This document shows, piece after piece, positions 1 to 10,765 of a stretch of DNA of 64,000 bases. The position numbers and the translations under genes are program-made. Source of the DNA: Rutidosis leptorrhynchoides (Eukaryota; Streptophyta; Magnoliopsida; Asterales; Asteraceae); contig NC_092335.1 in assembly GCF_046630445.1 (NCBI RefSeq), positions 628,153,501-628,217,500 of the forward strand, read 5' to 3'. Within the stretch, counting starts at the first letter, position 1; every line of letters begins with the position of its first letter. Under the pieces are notes generated by a model. It was given only the letters and a program-made list of their open reading frames with translations. It was not told the origin of the DNA and did not search any database.

Positions 1-1146
1 CTACGTCATGCGATCGCATGAATATATAGCATACACTCCATGCGATCGCATGAAGTGATTTGACTCGTCTGAAACATAAGCTGTACGAAATTAGGGTTTA
101 TAATAATAATTATTATTAATTAATAACCCTAATTAGGTTATAATTATTTTATTATTTAGTTTTGTTTATTTATAATTTCTATTTTAAGTCTAAATTAGTT
201 TTAATAATTTATAAAATTAATAGTTTTATAAAATAAATAATATAAAAATAATATTTTAATAAAAATTGTAATTTTTACAACTTTTTATATATTTTTATAT
301 TTTGTCCCTTTTTAATAGTTTTAGCGTAACTTTTGTATTTTTCGCTCGTATTTAGTTTTAATTCATAGTTTTTGCCATAGTTATTTTTATTTCTAGATTT
401 TTAGGCCTTGCCGTAAAATCCCTTAAGTGCTTTTTCTTTAGACTAAGATTTAGGTGCTTTAGAATTTTGCGACCCCTTTTTAAGTTTTAGTTTCTTTTTA
501 AGTTATTGCCATTTGGGATATAGTTTTACTTGTAAGCTTTAATATTTTTAGAAGCAACTTTTAATTTTTAGTTTTTAGTGTCTTTTTAAGTTTCAACACG
601 CTACATTCTTATTTTTATTTTTCGACGCCTTTTACCTATGTATCAATTTTCACTCCAATTAGTAATCTCAATTTGAGATTATAATTTTAAGTTAGTGATA
701 GTAATAAGATTGGGTTAGTCGAGTGTTTTTAAGTTCTATAAGTCATTTCTTTTCATTTCTTATTTTCCGACGCCTTTTATTTTTCAACCGTTTTCTTTTT
801 TCTTTTTCGACACGCTCTTTTTCTTTCTTATTTCTCGCTATTCTAGTTTTAGGACATAGATTTTTATTCTACTTCTTATCTAAATTTCTTAAAATTACGA
901 AAATTTATTTTAAGTGGTTAAATTGATAGACATCAAAATTTTCTGGTTCGTAGTAATAGTTGGATTTGTACGTGGACCGGGTTATTGGAGCCAAACAGTC
1001 CTCAATTATATTGAGACTAAACGAATCCTGCCCCTCTGCTGCATCTTTTGGCTATTCGAAACGTGGGCAAAATCAGAAAAGTCTATTAATTGGATAAATT
1101 ATATAATTTTTCTTTCCTTTTTAAAAACTAATAGGATATTCAGTGA
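1..1146 (+). other. 5' leader of Athila-O, no gene
   Basis: AT-rich leader upstream of gag, alignable with the Athila-I leader at 16960-18339 read on the minus strand. It holds a twin-palindrome module near its left end. From about 914 to 1195 there is an open frame (no ATG, GTG first) overlapping the gag start in another frame and also open in Athila-I. I do not call that frame a gene. Confidence 0.7.
6..80 (+). promoter_or_regulatory. Twin-palindrome module in Athila-O leader
   Basis: Perfect palindromes at 6-21 (TCATGCGATCGCATGA) and 39-52 (CATGCGATCGCATG), centres 32 bp apart. A TATA-like ACATAAG follows at about 74-80, some 30 bp after the second centre. It has the same geometry as the LTR promoter copies, but here it lies inside the transcribed leader, so any promoter role is inference. 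Confidence 0.6.
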
Positions 1147-3233
1147 ATGCACCGAGCAAGACGTTCACCACCTTTTGTACGTTCACCACCTGTAACTAGA
1201 TCAAGACATTTAGCAAATATTACCGCCGTTGATTTTTCTTTAGAATCTTCATCCAGTCGACCAAGTACTCCAATTCAAATTTCCGATAATCCATTTTTTG
1301 AACCCGACCTCACAATTGAGAATCCGGAGAATATTCAGGGACGATTCATAGATCCTGAACCATCAAATTTTCCTCCGGAACCACCAATCATTCAAATAGA
1401 GATTGTTGAGGAATGAACCATTAAATCAGAATCCTCTAGTGATTCCGATTCAACAAATTCAATTATGGAGAATCTAGAACCTTTAAGTATGGAAGACCGA
1501 ATGAGAGCTAAACGTACTGGCCAAGGTCACGCAATTACTCATCCAGACATTAATGTGCCAGATTATGAAATCAAAGGACAAATTCTACACATGGTGACTA
1601 ATCAATGCCAATTTAGTGGTGCGCCGAAGGAAGATCCAAATGAACATCTACGTACCTTTAATAGGATCTGCACACTATTTAAAATCCGAGAAGTAGAAGA
1701 TGAACAAATATATCTCATGTTATTTCCCTGAACTTTAAAGGCAGAAGCCAAAGATTGGTTGGAATCGTTACCTGAAGGGGCGATTGATACATGGGACGTT
1801 TTAGTTGAAAATTTTCTTAAACAATTCTTTCCGGCATCTAAAGCCGTAAGACTTCAAGGAGAAATTGTTACGTTCACACAGAAACCGAATGAAACTCTAT
1901 ATGAGGCGTGGACAAGATTTGGAAAGTTATTAAGAGGATGTCCGCAACATGTTTTAGACACCTGTCAAATAGTACAAATATTCTACCAAGGATGTGACAT
2001 CACTACAAGAAAAGACATAGATATAGCAGCTGGTGGTTCTATTATGAAGAAAACCGAAACTGATGCTTATAAAATTATTGATAACACTGCTTCCCACTCA
2101 CATGAGTGGCACCAAGAAAAAGATATCGTTAGATCATCTAAAGCAGCTAGAGCCGATTCTAGCCATGACTTAGATTCCATTTCCGCAAAGATAGATGCTG
2201 TCGAGAGACGAATGGAAAAGATGACTAAGGATATTCACTCAATACGAATTAGTTGTGAGCAGTGTGGAGGACCACATTTGACAAAAGATTGTCTTAGTAT
2301 TGAATTAACAATGGAACAAAGAGAGAATATTTCATACATAAACCAAAGGCCTTGAAATAATTATCAACCGCCAAGACCGATTTACAATCAAAACCAGAAC
2401 TATAACCGAAATATTCCATACAACAACCAACAAGGTCCTAGCAATCAACAAGTATCCAATAATACTTACAACCAGCAAAGACCTAATTTTCAAAACAAAC
2501 CACCACAACCCGATGATAAAAAGCCGAATTTAAAAGATATGATGACAAAGCTAGTTGAAACTCAAACGCAGTTTTTCACATCTCAAAAATAAACTAATGA
2601 ACAAAATGCTCAAGCATTTAGAAATCAACAAGCTTCTATTCAAAACTTGGAACAAGAAGTAAGTAACCTAGCAAGGTTAATAGGTGAAAGAAAACCGGGA
2701 AGTCTACCTAGTGATACAAATGCTAACCCCCGGAATGAAAGAGCTAAAGCCATTACCACAAGAAGTGGTACAACACTTAAACCACCTGAAATACCTGTAA
2801 CTTCTGATGAAGCTATTCCTACTCCACAAGAACCACAACCTGATCAAGATAAGGAAAAAGAACCGGTAGTTGAAAAGGTTAATGAAGATAACACAGTTAA
2901 GGCTAAACCTTATGTTAAACCATACCAACCACCACTTCCTTACCCGAGTAAAATGAAGAAAGAGAAACTTGAAGCCGAGCAATCCAAATTCTTGGATATG
3001 TTTAAACAGATAAATGTAAATCTTCCTTTCATTGATGTGATTTCAGGAATGCCTAGATATGCTAAATTCTTGAAAGATCTGATCACGAATAGAAAGAAAA
3101 TGGAAGAACTCTCGGCTGTTACTATGAACGCTAATTGTTCAGCAATGCTGTTGAATAAGATACCAGAAAAACTATCTGATCCAGGAAGTTTCACAATTCC
3201 ATGTTTTCTGGGTAGTCTAAGTTCAATAGAAGC
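1147..3233 (+). pseudogene. Gag (N-terminal part of gag-pol) of Athila-O, broken
   Basis: Structural polyprotein that would form the virus-like particle and package element RNA. The frame starts at an ATG at 1147 and matches the Athila-I gag throughout. A Ser/Pro-rich N-terminus is followed by the plant retrotransposon gag core (about codons 150-320) and a zinc knuckle of form C-X2-C-X3-H-X4-C ([13 protein letters not shown]) near codon 370. In-frame stops lie at 1414-1416 (CGA to TGA against the inner copy), 1729-1731 (TGG to TGA), 2353-2355 and 2590-2592 (CAA to TAA). The reading frame otherwise stays constant. The frame is cut at 3233 by insertion of Athila-I and resumes at 20307, immediately before the protease DLGAS motif. 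Confidence 0.93.
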
Positions 3234-5173
3234 TGATGTCGAACGAGGTGTATATAAAATAGTTATTATTTTACTAGGAAAACACTATTAAATACTATAC
3301 AATTTTACACAAGATATTTATTTATTTATAGAATGGATATACTTAAACCTTGCTACAACACTTATAGGCAGTGTACCTAATCGTACAGTAGTGTAGTTTT
3401 TAGTAAGTCCGGTTCGTTCCACAGGGAAATCTTTGAACAAAGCTCAACGCTATATTAGTTTACTTTTGTAAAAATACAAATATATATATAAGTAATATTA
3501 TTATTATAAAGGGGGGTTTTTACCGTTTAATGACCGGTTTGTCGATTTTAAAACTTTAGTCGCAGTTAAAACCTAATGTAAAATATAAAATAAATACAAG
3601 ACTTAAATTAAAGCGTAAAGTAAATAATGATAATGAAATTGCGAATAATAAAAGTGCGATAAAATGAAATAAATAAAAGTGCGATAATTAGAAGTGCAAT
3701 TAAATATAAAATAAAGGAAATTAAATATGAAATAAAAGAATTATGCTTATTTAAACTTCCGTAATCATGATGTTTGACGTGTTGATTTTAGTTTTATTCC
3801 CATGGGTTAATTGTCCTTTGTCCTGGATTATTTAATATGTCCGTCTGGTTTTTGTCCATAACAGTCCATCAGTCATAAATATAAATTGCAAGTGTCCTTG
3901 TCAAATTATTATTATACCCGAAGATAAATATTCCAACTAATTGGGGATTCGAATTGTAACAAGGTTTTAATACTTTGTTTAATGAATACACCAGGTTATC
4001 GACTGCGTGTAAACCAAGGTTTTACTACTTTGTTAACAATTACACCAATTACCCTTGAATGTAATTTCACCCCTGTTTTAATTATTCTAGTGGCTATTAA
4101 TCCATTCCCGTGTCCGGTTAAATGAACGATTATTCGTACATATAAATACCCCGCCCATCGTGTCCGATCGAGTGTATATGGTAATTTATAGGGACGCCCA
4201 ATTGTAAATCTTTATATTAACATTAACAAACTTTCATTTAGTTAAACAAATATAAAGCCCATTAATAGCCCATAGTCTAATTTCCACAAGTGTCGTTCTT
4301 TTGTCCAAACCCCAATTATGGTACAAAGCCCAATTACCCAATTTTAGTAATTAACCCAACATCATGATTACTTCGTTTTAAATAAGCATAATAATAACTT
4401 AGCTACGAGACATTAATATAAAAAGGTTGAACATAACTTACAATGATTAAAAATAGCGTAGCGTTACACGGACAGAATTTCGACTTACACCCTTACAACA
4501 TTCGCTAACATACCCTTATTATTAGAATTATAATTAAAATTAAAATTAAAATATAAATTATATATATATATCGTATATATTGAGAGAGATATTATGTGTG
4601 AAAAAACTCGGCAGAAAACTGGCTTTATATAGGACCTGACCAGCAATTTCACTCCATGCGACTCGCATGGATTTGTGCTTCTGGCCATGCGAGTCGCATG
4701 GCCACCCTGGATCCAGCCAAATTGCTTTGTTTTCTTCTTGCCGACGTAATATAATAATAATAATATATATAATATATAATTATATATAATTATATATATA
4801 TTATATTATATTCTTGTGCATAGTAGACTAGATATTTTTGGTCCGTTGCGTCGGGCGTTTCTTCTTGGCTCAGGTCCCGGTTCCGGATTTTCGGACGTCT
4901 TCGCGTATTATTTTATATCGTGTACTTTGCGTCTTGTAACTTGTACTCTTGTCATTTTGAGACGTTCCTCATCAATATTTTGAACCTTTTTAGTTGTATC
5001 TTGTACTTTTTAGCTCTTTGGACCTTTTTGTCTTCAATTTGTCGAATCTGCCTTTTGTCTTCACTTTTTAATATTTAAACGAATATTGCTTGTAAATCGA
5101 ACAATACCAACTAAAATCTTGTCTTTCTTGGGGAATAATGCTATGAAATATATGTTCGTTTTTAGCATTATCA
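3234..5173 (-). repeat. 3' LTR of Athila-I
   Basis: 1,940-bp long terminal repeat, same length as and almost identical to 18367-20306 (offset 15,133). Ends are TG..CA in either orientation. In element sense it contains a twin-palindrome module (4653-4704), a TATA box CCTATATAAAG (about 4623-4633), a TA-rich run near 4745-4810 and (GAAATTAAAT-like) AT-rich sequence downstream. The tail homologous to the outer LTR shows both elements belong to one family. Confidence 0.96.
4621..4704 (-). promoter_or_regulatory. Promoter of Athila-I 3' LTR: twin palindromes plus TATA box
   Basis: In element sense: a 23-bp palindrome at 4682-4704 (centre 4693), a 19-bp palindrome at 4653-4671 (centre 4662, 31 bp further), then TATATAA starting at 4631 (another 31 bp). 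Arms outside the common core differ between the two (TGGC..GCCA versus TC..GA) yet remain complementary. A core-promoter role follows from the TATA box in the LTR; the function of the palindromes is unknown. Confidence 0.75.
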
Positions 5174-5222
5174 AATATTCCCACACTTGAGCGTTTGCTT
5201 GTCCTCAAGCAATATTGTCTTG
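5174..5222 (-). other. 3' polypurine tract region of Athila-I with upstream hairpin
   Basis: On the minus strand AAGTGTGGGAATATT (5188-5174) directly abuts the 3' LTR, the position where plus-strand DNA synthesis is primed. About 8 bases upstream is a perfect stem-loop, TTGCTTG - AGGA - CAAGCAA. The same arrangement precedes the Athila-O 3' LTR. Confidence 0.75.
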
Positions 5223-6137
5223 AAATACTAGAATCACTTCTTTATTCTTCATACTTTGTACATCAGTGATTTCTATACGGCGGTATGAACAATGGTAGTA
5301 ACGATGTGGTTTACAGTCCCACATGACTATAAAAATTTAGATCCATTAAGGAAATTGGATCTTTATGAAAACATTTGATCTTTTGAAAATTAAATCTAGT
5401 TTTTACCCTAGATAAGTTTTCCGGAATAAACCTTTACCGGTGTTTGCAAAATATTTTTGTGGGTTTGGTGGGTTTCAGATTTGAAAATTTTAGCTCAAAA
5501 CTTGCGGTTTTGTGTCACCCACTTGCTAACCTTGTATTTGGAAAGCAACACGTCCAGTTTACTTGTCCCGTATATTACCTTTCGATAAACTACCGTCCGG
5601 TTGTAAAGGAAAGCGTTGAACAAGCAACTGTTAAGGCAATGTCCCGTGACATGCTTTTGATTATGGTCTATAACGTGTCGGACGCAATTACTATCCTTGG
5701 TAGGAGCAATAGTAAAAGCTCACCCTTATAATTTTTCGGTCTGGCACAAGGTCCTGTCTTTGACCATGCTATGCAACCACCGTTCTTACGGTTGACACCC
5801 GATTTAGTTCAGGTGACCTAATGAATTCCAGGTGAATTCCTAGGATTTTACGTTCAATGGTAATGAACGCATTGAAAATAGGGTTTTCAGAAAACAAATC
5901 GGTTTATAATTTTGATCAAAATATTTTCTCGTTTCAGCTCGAGTTTAGATATCATTGAATTCCATGAGTTTGAATTCTCAATCTTTAAGGTCAATCTCTA
6001 GGATTGAGTAATATCAGTCTTAAAAGCTGATTTTTAATCTTTAAGGAGATTATCCTTTCTGGGGATCTGATTCATTAGTCTTATCCAGCTAATTTGCACG
6101 GTGCCCCCCCATTGTACGAGATAAATCCTTCTCATGG
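5223..6137. other. Non-coding tail of Athila-I next to 3' LTR
   Basis: Conserved with 28865-29787 of Athila-O on the opposite strand but with several indels, for example around 5950-6060. Open frames here, such as 5444-5731 on the plus strand, are not preserved in the other copy. I see no gene. Confidence 0.6.
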
Positions 6138-6344
6138 TTAGGATAAATCTGACCACTTGGCGACCCTGTTTAATGCTGAGGTCCGTGGATTTCCTGCTGA
6201 TTTTAGTGATGACTTTTCTAGATTTTTCGTCAACCTACAGCTGGTCTGGACGACAACTTCATGACCTAAATCAAGAAGCGCGTGTCTTTTTCGGAAGACT
6301 TTACTTCCTTTTAATGATGGAATTGATTCATCGTGTAGATCCAT
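6138..6344 (-). CDS. Small conserved 68-codon ORF in Athila-I tail
   Basis: Unrecognised protein of 68 residues starting MDLHDESIPSLKGSK, hydrophilic and slightly basic, without a signal peptide, membrane segment or motif I know. Its product is identical to that of 28658-28864 in Athila-O. The two DNA copies differ at three places in 207 bases, and all three are third-position synonymous changes in this frame. The same three changes alter an amino acid in the antisense frame. An in-frame stop lies about ten codons upstream, so the ATG at 6344 is the first. The ORF lies between two polypurine-like motifs (6455-6466 and the 3' tract). The function is unknown, and translation would need a spliced or internal transcript. 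It may instead be a conserved RNA element that happens to be open. Confidence 0.55.
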   Translation of the reverse strand: MDLHDESIPSLKGSKVFRKRHALLDLGHEVVVQTSCRLTKNLEKSSLKSAGNPRTSALNRVAKWSDLS

Positions 6345-6454
6345 CTCTTCTTTTCTTTCATCGGGTAAAACAGTTTAGTTTAGTTCAAAGCAAAAGTATT
6401 TTCAGTTATTTGTTACAGATATATGTGACATATGTTTAAGATAACTTGGTAAAT

Positions 6455-6466
6455 TTTCCCACACTT
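6455..6466 (-). other. Internal polypurine-like motif, Athila-I tail
   Basis: On the minus strand AAGTGTGGGAAA, matching the 3' polypurine tract core AAGTGTGGGAA. Conserved at 28536-28547 in Athila-O. It lies about 110 bases upstream of the 68-codon ORF. Confidence 0.5.
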
Positions 6467-7254
6467 GGCTTTTTATTTTTCTTTTTATCGTCCTCTATTC
6501 CATTTTAAATGAATTTTAACATTTTAGTTTGTTTCTCAATTTATGTCCTTTCCGAGGTAACAATAATTTCGGTGTTAAAACCTAGTTTTATCGTTCATAA
6601 ATATGTATAAACATGATTTGAATTCATTTAATTGAAAAATTTTACTAGAATTGGGTAGTTAGTATATAAGACTAGGGCTGTTCTTTTTTATCAGAGAGCA
6701 CTAGATTCTAATACAACTACTGCTTTACTAGTATTTTTAATGGTAACCAAGTGTTTAATATAAAAATTTTAAAATCCGAAAGAATTTAACCCCTTCCCAC
6801 ACTTAAGATCTTGCAATGCCCTCATTTGCAAGAAATCAGTAACAATTTAAATTATTGAGGGTGATTTGTGTGAAAATGATTAAATTTTTACCAAAGTTTC
6901 CAAATATATTGGCGTTTGTTTGCTGAATGATAAATGGTGCACGTCATTTGTTCATTCCGTCTTTTTGTTATTTCACATACATTTTGCATCATTGTCGTCA
7001 AAATTACTTGCTTTTGCTGAACTTAATGCCAGTCTTTCAAAACGCGTTGTTTTACCCTGTTTTGTGCATAAAAGAGAATACATACAATACAAATATAATC
7101 ATACATGCAATTTGAAATGGAACTTTGGCATCCCACTTTCAAACTATAAGAAAAATATTAGTACACAATAATAATAAGAATATCAAACATTACATAAACG
7201 TAATAAAAATGTTAAGTGTTTAAAATAATAAAAATATAAATTACCAACTTATCT
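6467..7254. other. Non-coding spacer of Athila-I between env-position gene and tail
   Basis: AT-rich spacer matching 27717-28535 of Athila-O. It contains another polypurine-like motif at 6790-6804 (minus strand AAGTGTGGGAAGGGG) and one copy of a dispersed motif, AATTTCGGT..AACCTAGTTTT, at 6555-6591. I see no conserved open frame. Confidence 0.6.
6790..6804 (-). other. Internal polypurine-like motif with upstream hairpin, Athila-I
   Basis: Minus strand AAGTGTGGGAAGGGG, matching 28185-28199 in Athila-O. Upstream in element sense is a short inverted repeat (CTTGCAA..TTGCAAG), so this copy resembles the hairpin plus tract arrangement at the true 3' tract. Confidence 0.5.
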
Positions 7255-9617
7255 CTACTGATCAGGAGGTGGGTTAGGAGGAAAATTAGGATATGGATCC
7301 CAATTCATGTTCGCGTCCGGGTTCCATGGCTGATTATAGGTGAACTGGTATGCTGCGTCATAATCATATGAATCATAGGGTGGTCTCATTTCTGGCTGAT
7401 GTGCGGGATAGTATGCGGGTCGGGTCGGATAATACATCTCGCCAGGTTGCAACTGGCTTATAATTTGGCGCTGATGATAATCCCATCGGCCATGCTCTCG
7501 TTGCCGGGAATGCTCGTAGTCATTCCGACGTTGCCATGCCTCGTACTGCATATGCCTATCATAGTTCGTCATGTATTCATCCTCCATACGAACGCCTAAA
7601 TCAAGAGCAGTCTCCCGAACAACTCCTATAATGTTGTTCGCATCCTCCATCTCGTCATCCGAACCTCTTTCTACCTGTCGCTGAGGTCCCTCGTATCGAT
7701 ATACCCGACCACGTCTCATCAATAATACCCTTGCACCGTGATAAAGGTTTGAACTTATAGTTTCACCTCCGTCCTCTATTTCGTTCATTGGACCCCCTTG
7801 GTGCTTATCTACACCTAAATACTCTCCAATGAGAGTAATGAAAATACCACCACCTATAATACTCCCCGATTTCATCCCCGAAACTACATTAGCGAGATAA
7901 TAACCAACACAATAGGGAATGTTAACGAAACTCCTCGGGTCTCTAATACACTTGAGGTAGAACAAATCGTTTACGGTCAATTTCTCCTTATTTCTTCCCC
8001 TTTGTGTAATTGTGTTTGCTAAGAATCTATGAATCACCCGGAGTTCAGCTCTGTCTATATCTAAGTATGTATGATTTCCACTGGCGTGAAATTCATTAAA
8101 GTGGGACATACGCCTCCAGATGGCGTTAATATCAAATTCCCTATCTACCCTTTCTCCTTGGGCAATCAGGCTATTACAGTCGGGGCTCAAAAGTTCAGCA
8201 GGGGTGTAAATCTGTAAGGCCCTGGCTAAATCTATCATGGACATTCTGTACATGCGTCCACCTAACAGAAATCTAATAAAGCTTCTATCATCTATCCTCC
8301 TAACATCACTGTTTAACTTAATAGTACTAAGTAATTCTATACACCATTCCCTATATATGGTTCTACGAATGGAAAATAGGCGCATCCAATCGTTAAACTG
8401 AGAATTACCATACCTTTGCACCAATAATTCCCGAATCGGTTCGGCAAGGTTAACTGTTTCCAAAGGTACCCAGTCAATTGCCCTTGGCATTTCAACAACC
8501 TTAAAGTAGAGAATGTGCATGTTCTTTTGATAATCTGGATACTCTATCCAACATCGATCAAATCTCAGATTTGGGTGTAACTGATCTTCATTAATGTCTA
8601 AGCTCAGAATCCTTTGATGTGGAGCGAATTGACGAAACTGATTCATGAATAATTGATCTTGATCGTGATATGGAATATGTTGCTCCTCCTGTTCTTCTTC
8701 TTCTTGTTGCATATGTTGTTCTTGTTCATGAAACATTTCCGGTTCGGGCTCTGGTTGCCTGGACGATGATGCTCCTGAACCTCCAGTATCGGCTCTCTGT
8801 AAAACACATTAAACACAAAAATTGTGCATCCAAATATGCATTAGTGTTAGCAAAATAATAACTTGAAACAATTATGATGACATGTTCAATTCATAACACA
8901 TTTTATACACATTTTCTTAACAATAACAATTCTACATTTTTACATACGAAAATGTATACAATGTTTTATCACATTTAAACTCTTAAACATGTCAACAATA
9001 ATCATTATAGCAATTAAACACTTGTTACATGGCATTCAAATCAAACTAGTGCTCATTTTCATATTTTTGTCAAGTCTACACTTTGTCAAATAAGCATATA
9101 TGAAAAATGTACATCAAGTTCATAAGCATTTATCTCAAATAACATGCCAAAATAATCACTACTAGCAATGAAACAAGTTTCAAATGGCCTTTATATCAAA
9201 TTATCCAAGTTCATGAATTTTTAGACTTAAAAAGTCCACTTTAATTCTCAAAAACATGTTTAGGCTCAAAGTTTGGATCAATTAACTACCTAAACATGTT
9301 ACACTACTTAATTTAGCAACAATTCATGACAAAAATCGGCCATAACCTGTTTATATCAAAAAGCCCCAAATTGCTCAAGAACACAAACCCTAGATTCTTA
9401 AAAATTTGAAGTTTTTAGCTTCAATTCATGCTAAATAGCTTCCATCTAGGATATACATGCATAATATAACAACATTTTAGCTCTAATTACACCTAAAATT
9501 AACAAAATCAAAATATAAAATTTCTAGCTCAAGAACACAAAAATTTGAATTTAAAGAGATTAGGGGTGAAATCTTTACCTTTCTCCTGAAGGGGTTGAGA
9601 CTACTGAATCTAGGCAT
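7255..9617 (-). CDS. Env-position / Athila ORF-1-type protein, two exons (Athila-I)
   Basis: Accessory protein in the env position downstream of pol. Exon 1 is 9617-9579 (13 codons, starting MPRFSS), exon 2 is 8796-7255, giving about 526 residues. The exon 1 donor AAG|GTAAAG and the acceptor TTTTACAG|AGAGCC keep the frame, and the same structure is preserved in Athila-O. Without splicing, the first ATG would be at 8736. The N-terminus is Gln/Glu-rich. The middle (roughly residues 75-370) resembles the Arabidopsis retrotransposon ORF-1 family, including RMYRMSMIDLARALQIYTP and the Gly-rich GSIIGGGIFITLIGEYLGVD. The C-terminus is rich in Tyr, Pro and Asn. I see no convincing signal peptide or transmembrane helix, so an envelope role is doubtful. 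The frame is intact. Confidence 0.8.
8797..9578 (-). other. Predicted intron of the Athila-I env-position gene
   Basis: A 782-bp AT-rich interval with GT at 9578-9577 and AG at 8798-8797 on the minus strand. Both ends, and the reading phase across them, are conserved in Athila-O (25550-26187), although intron sequence and length differ. No other gene is seen in it. Confidence 0.7.
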
Positions 9618-9726
9618 GATTGTTGTGAAGTTTTGCAAGAAATTTGGTGAAAAATGATGAAAATTTGAGAGAGAATGGGTGTGTGTTCGTGCTTGTGTGT
9701 GTTATTGTGAGAAGAAACAGATTCGC

Positions 9727-9811
9727 TGCATAAATGATCCTGACCAGTTTTTAACAGCCATGCGAGTCGCATGGTTTTGTGCATACCCCCATGCGACTCG
9801 CATGGGGGTAT
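9727..9811 (-). promoter_or_regulatory. Promoter-like twin-palindrome module upstream of env-position gene (Athila-I)
   Basis: In element sense there is a 29-bp perfect palindrome at 9783-9811 (centre 9797) and a 17-bp one at 9758-9774 (centre 9766, 31 bp away). Next comes GGTCAGGATCATTTATGC, which lines up with the LTR core GGTCAGGTCCTATATAAAG, with a weakened TATA box about 31 bp after the second centre. The env-position ATG follows about 110 bases further at 9617. It looks like a copy of the LTR core promoter placed in front of this gene; activity is inference. Confidence 0.6.
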
Positions 9812-9815
9812 TTTC

Positions 9816-9852
<37 letters not shown>

Positions 9853-10739
9853 AAACCTTATACTTTTAAAACATAAAATTTAATAAAATTTTTAAAATTT
9901 TGTTTCCTTTTAAGACGAGGTCGTTTCGGGACGATGCCCTAGTCCGTCCCTCGACAAAATTTTAAAATTTTGTCATTTTCAAGCGATTGTTTTAAAAGCT
10001 TAGATTTTTGGATTTTTTAATTTTTTTTTTGGCATACTTTAAATCAAAAAGATTAAAAATAATGATAATAAAAGTTCCCGTCCCTCCCTCGGGTAAAGCA
10101 ATTTCGGTTCAAAGACCTAGTCTTCAACTTACGACGAATTTTAAAAATCATATTTTTAACTTAATGAGATAAAGTAATTTTTGTTTTTAAATTCACACAA
10201 TTATAAAATTCAAAATTAATATAAAAAAAAATCACACCAAACTTAAAATTTGAAATGCATAAAATTAAAAAATTCATATTTTAAAAATTCATAAATTTAA
10301 AAATTTATATTAATTTTTCAAATATTTACAATTTTAAATATATTGTTTTTACAAAGTTTACAATATTAATTTAAGATTTAAATATTAATTTTAAAAACAT
10401 GGTAAAAATAAAATTAAAAATCTTTTTGTCTTTTTATCCCACTTTAATCAATCAAATATTATCAAAAATATGCGCCCCTCTTTTCGGTAAAGTAATTTCG
10501 GTTCCAAGACCTAATTTAACTCATGACGAATTTTTGAAATATTTTGGGTTGATTGTTTAAAGATATTTATACCTTAAGAATAAACGTTAAATTTCGCAGT
10601 GATGTAATAAATTTTTGAATGATATCAATAATTTCGGTCGCCAAACCTAATTTTATTTAATACCAATTTAATACTTTTTAGCGAACAAATTAGCGTTTAT
10701 TATCAAAAGGTTAAAAATAAAAATAAAAATAAAAACTGT
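9812..10739. other. AT-rich spacer of Athila-I with dispersed TTTCGGT/ACCTA motif
   Basis: No gene. It begins with a poly-T run near 9822-9848. It carries four copies of a motif of form AATTTCGGT..AAGACCTA at about 9914-9951, 10095-10122, 10489-10516 and 10627-10653, often preceded by GGTAAAG. The copies at corresponding places in Athila-O are 25191-25230, 25036-25066, 24637-24670 and 24501-24527. Confidence 0.55.
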
Positions 10740-10755
10740 ACAGACATACCTGTGA
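10740..10755 (-). other. Candidate splice donor just after zinc-knuckle ORF (Athila-I)
   Basis: Minus strand CACAG|GTATGT, 14-20 bases beyond the stop of the 138-codon ORF, with the intron's first base about 10749. The Athila-O counterpart is the perfect consensus CACAG|GTAAGT. The acceptor is unknown; the env-position acceptor at 8797 is one option. Confidence 0.4.
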
Positions 10756-10765
10756 AATAGATTTC

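Noticed and set aside
5444..5731. 95-codon open frame in the Athila-I tail
   Set aside because: Antisense to the element and not preserved as an open frame in Athila-O.
6134..6439. 101-codon plus-strand frame (and its counterpart at 28575-28868) antisense to the 68-codon ORF
   Set aside because: All three differences between the copies change amino acids in this frame while they are silent in the opposite frame, so the sense frame is the better candidate.
7255..8796. True envelope glycoprotein
   Set aside because: No signal peptide or transmembrane helix is visible; the middle resembles the Athila ORF-1 family, so only an env-position label is justified.
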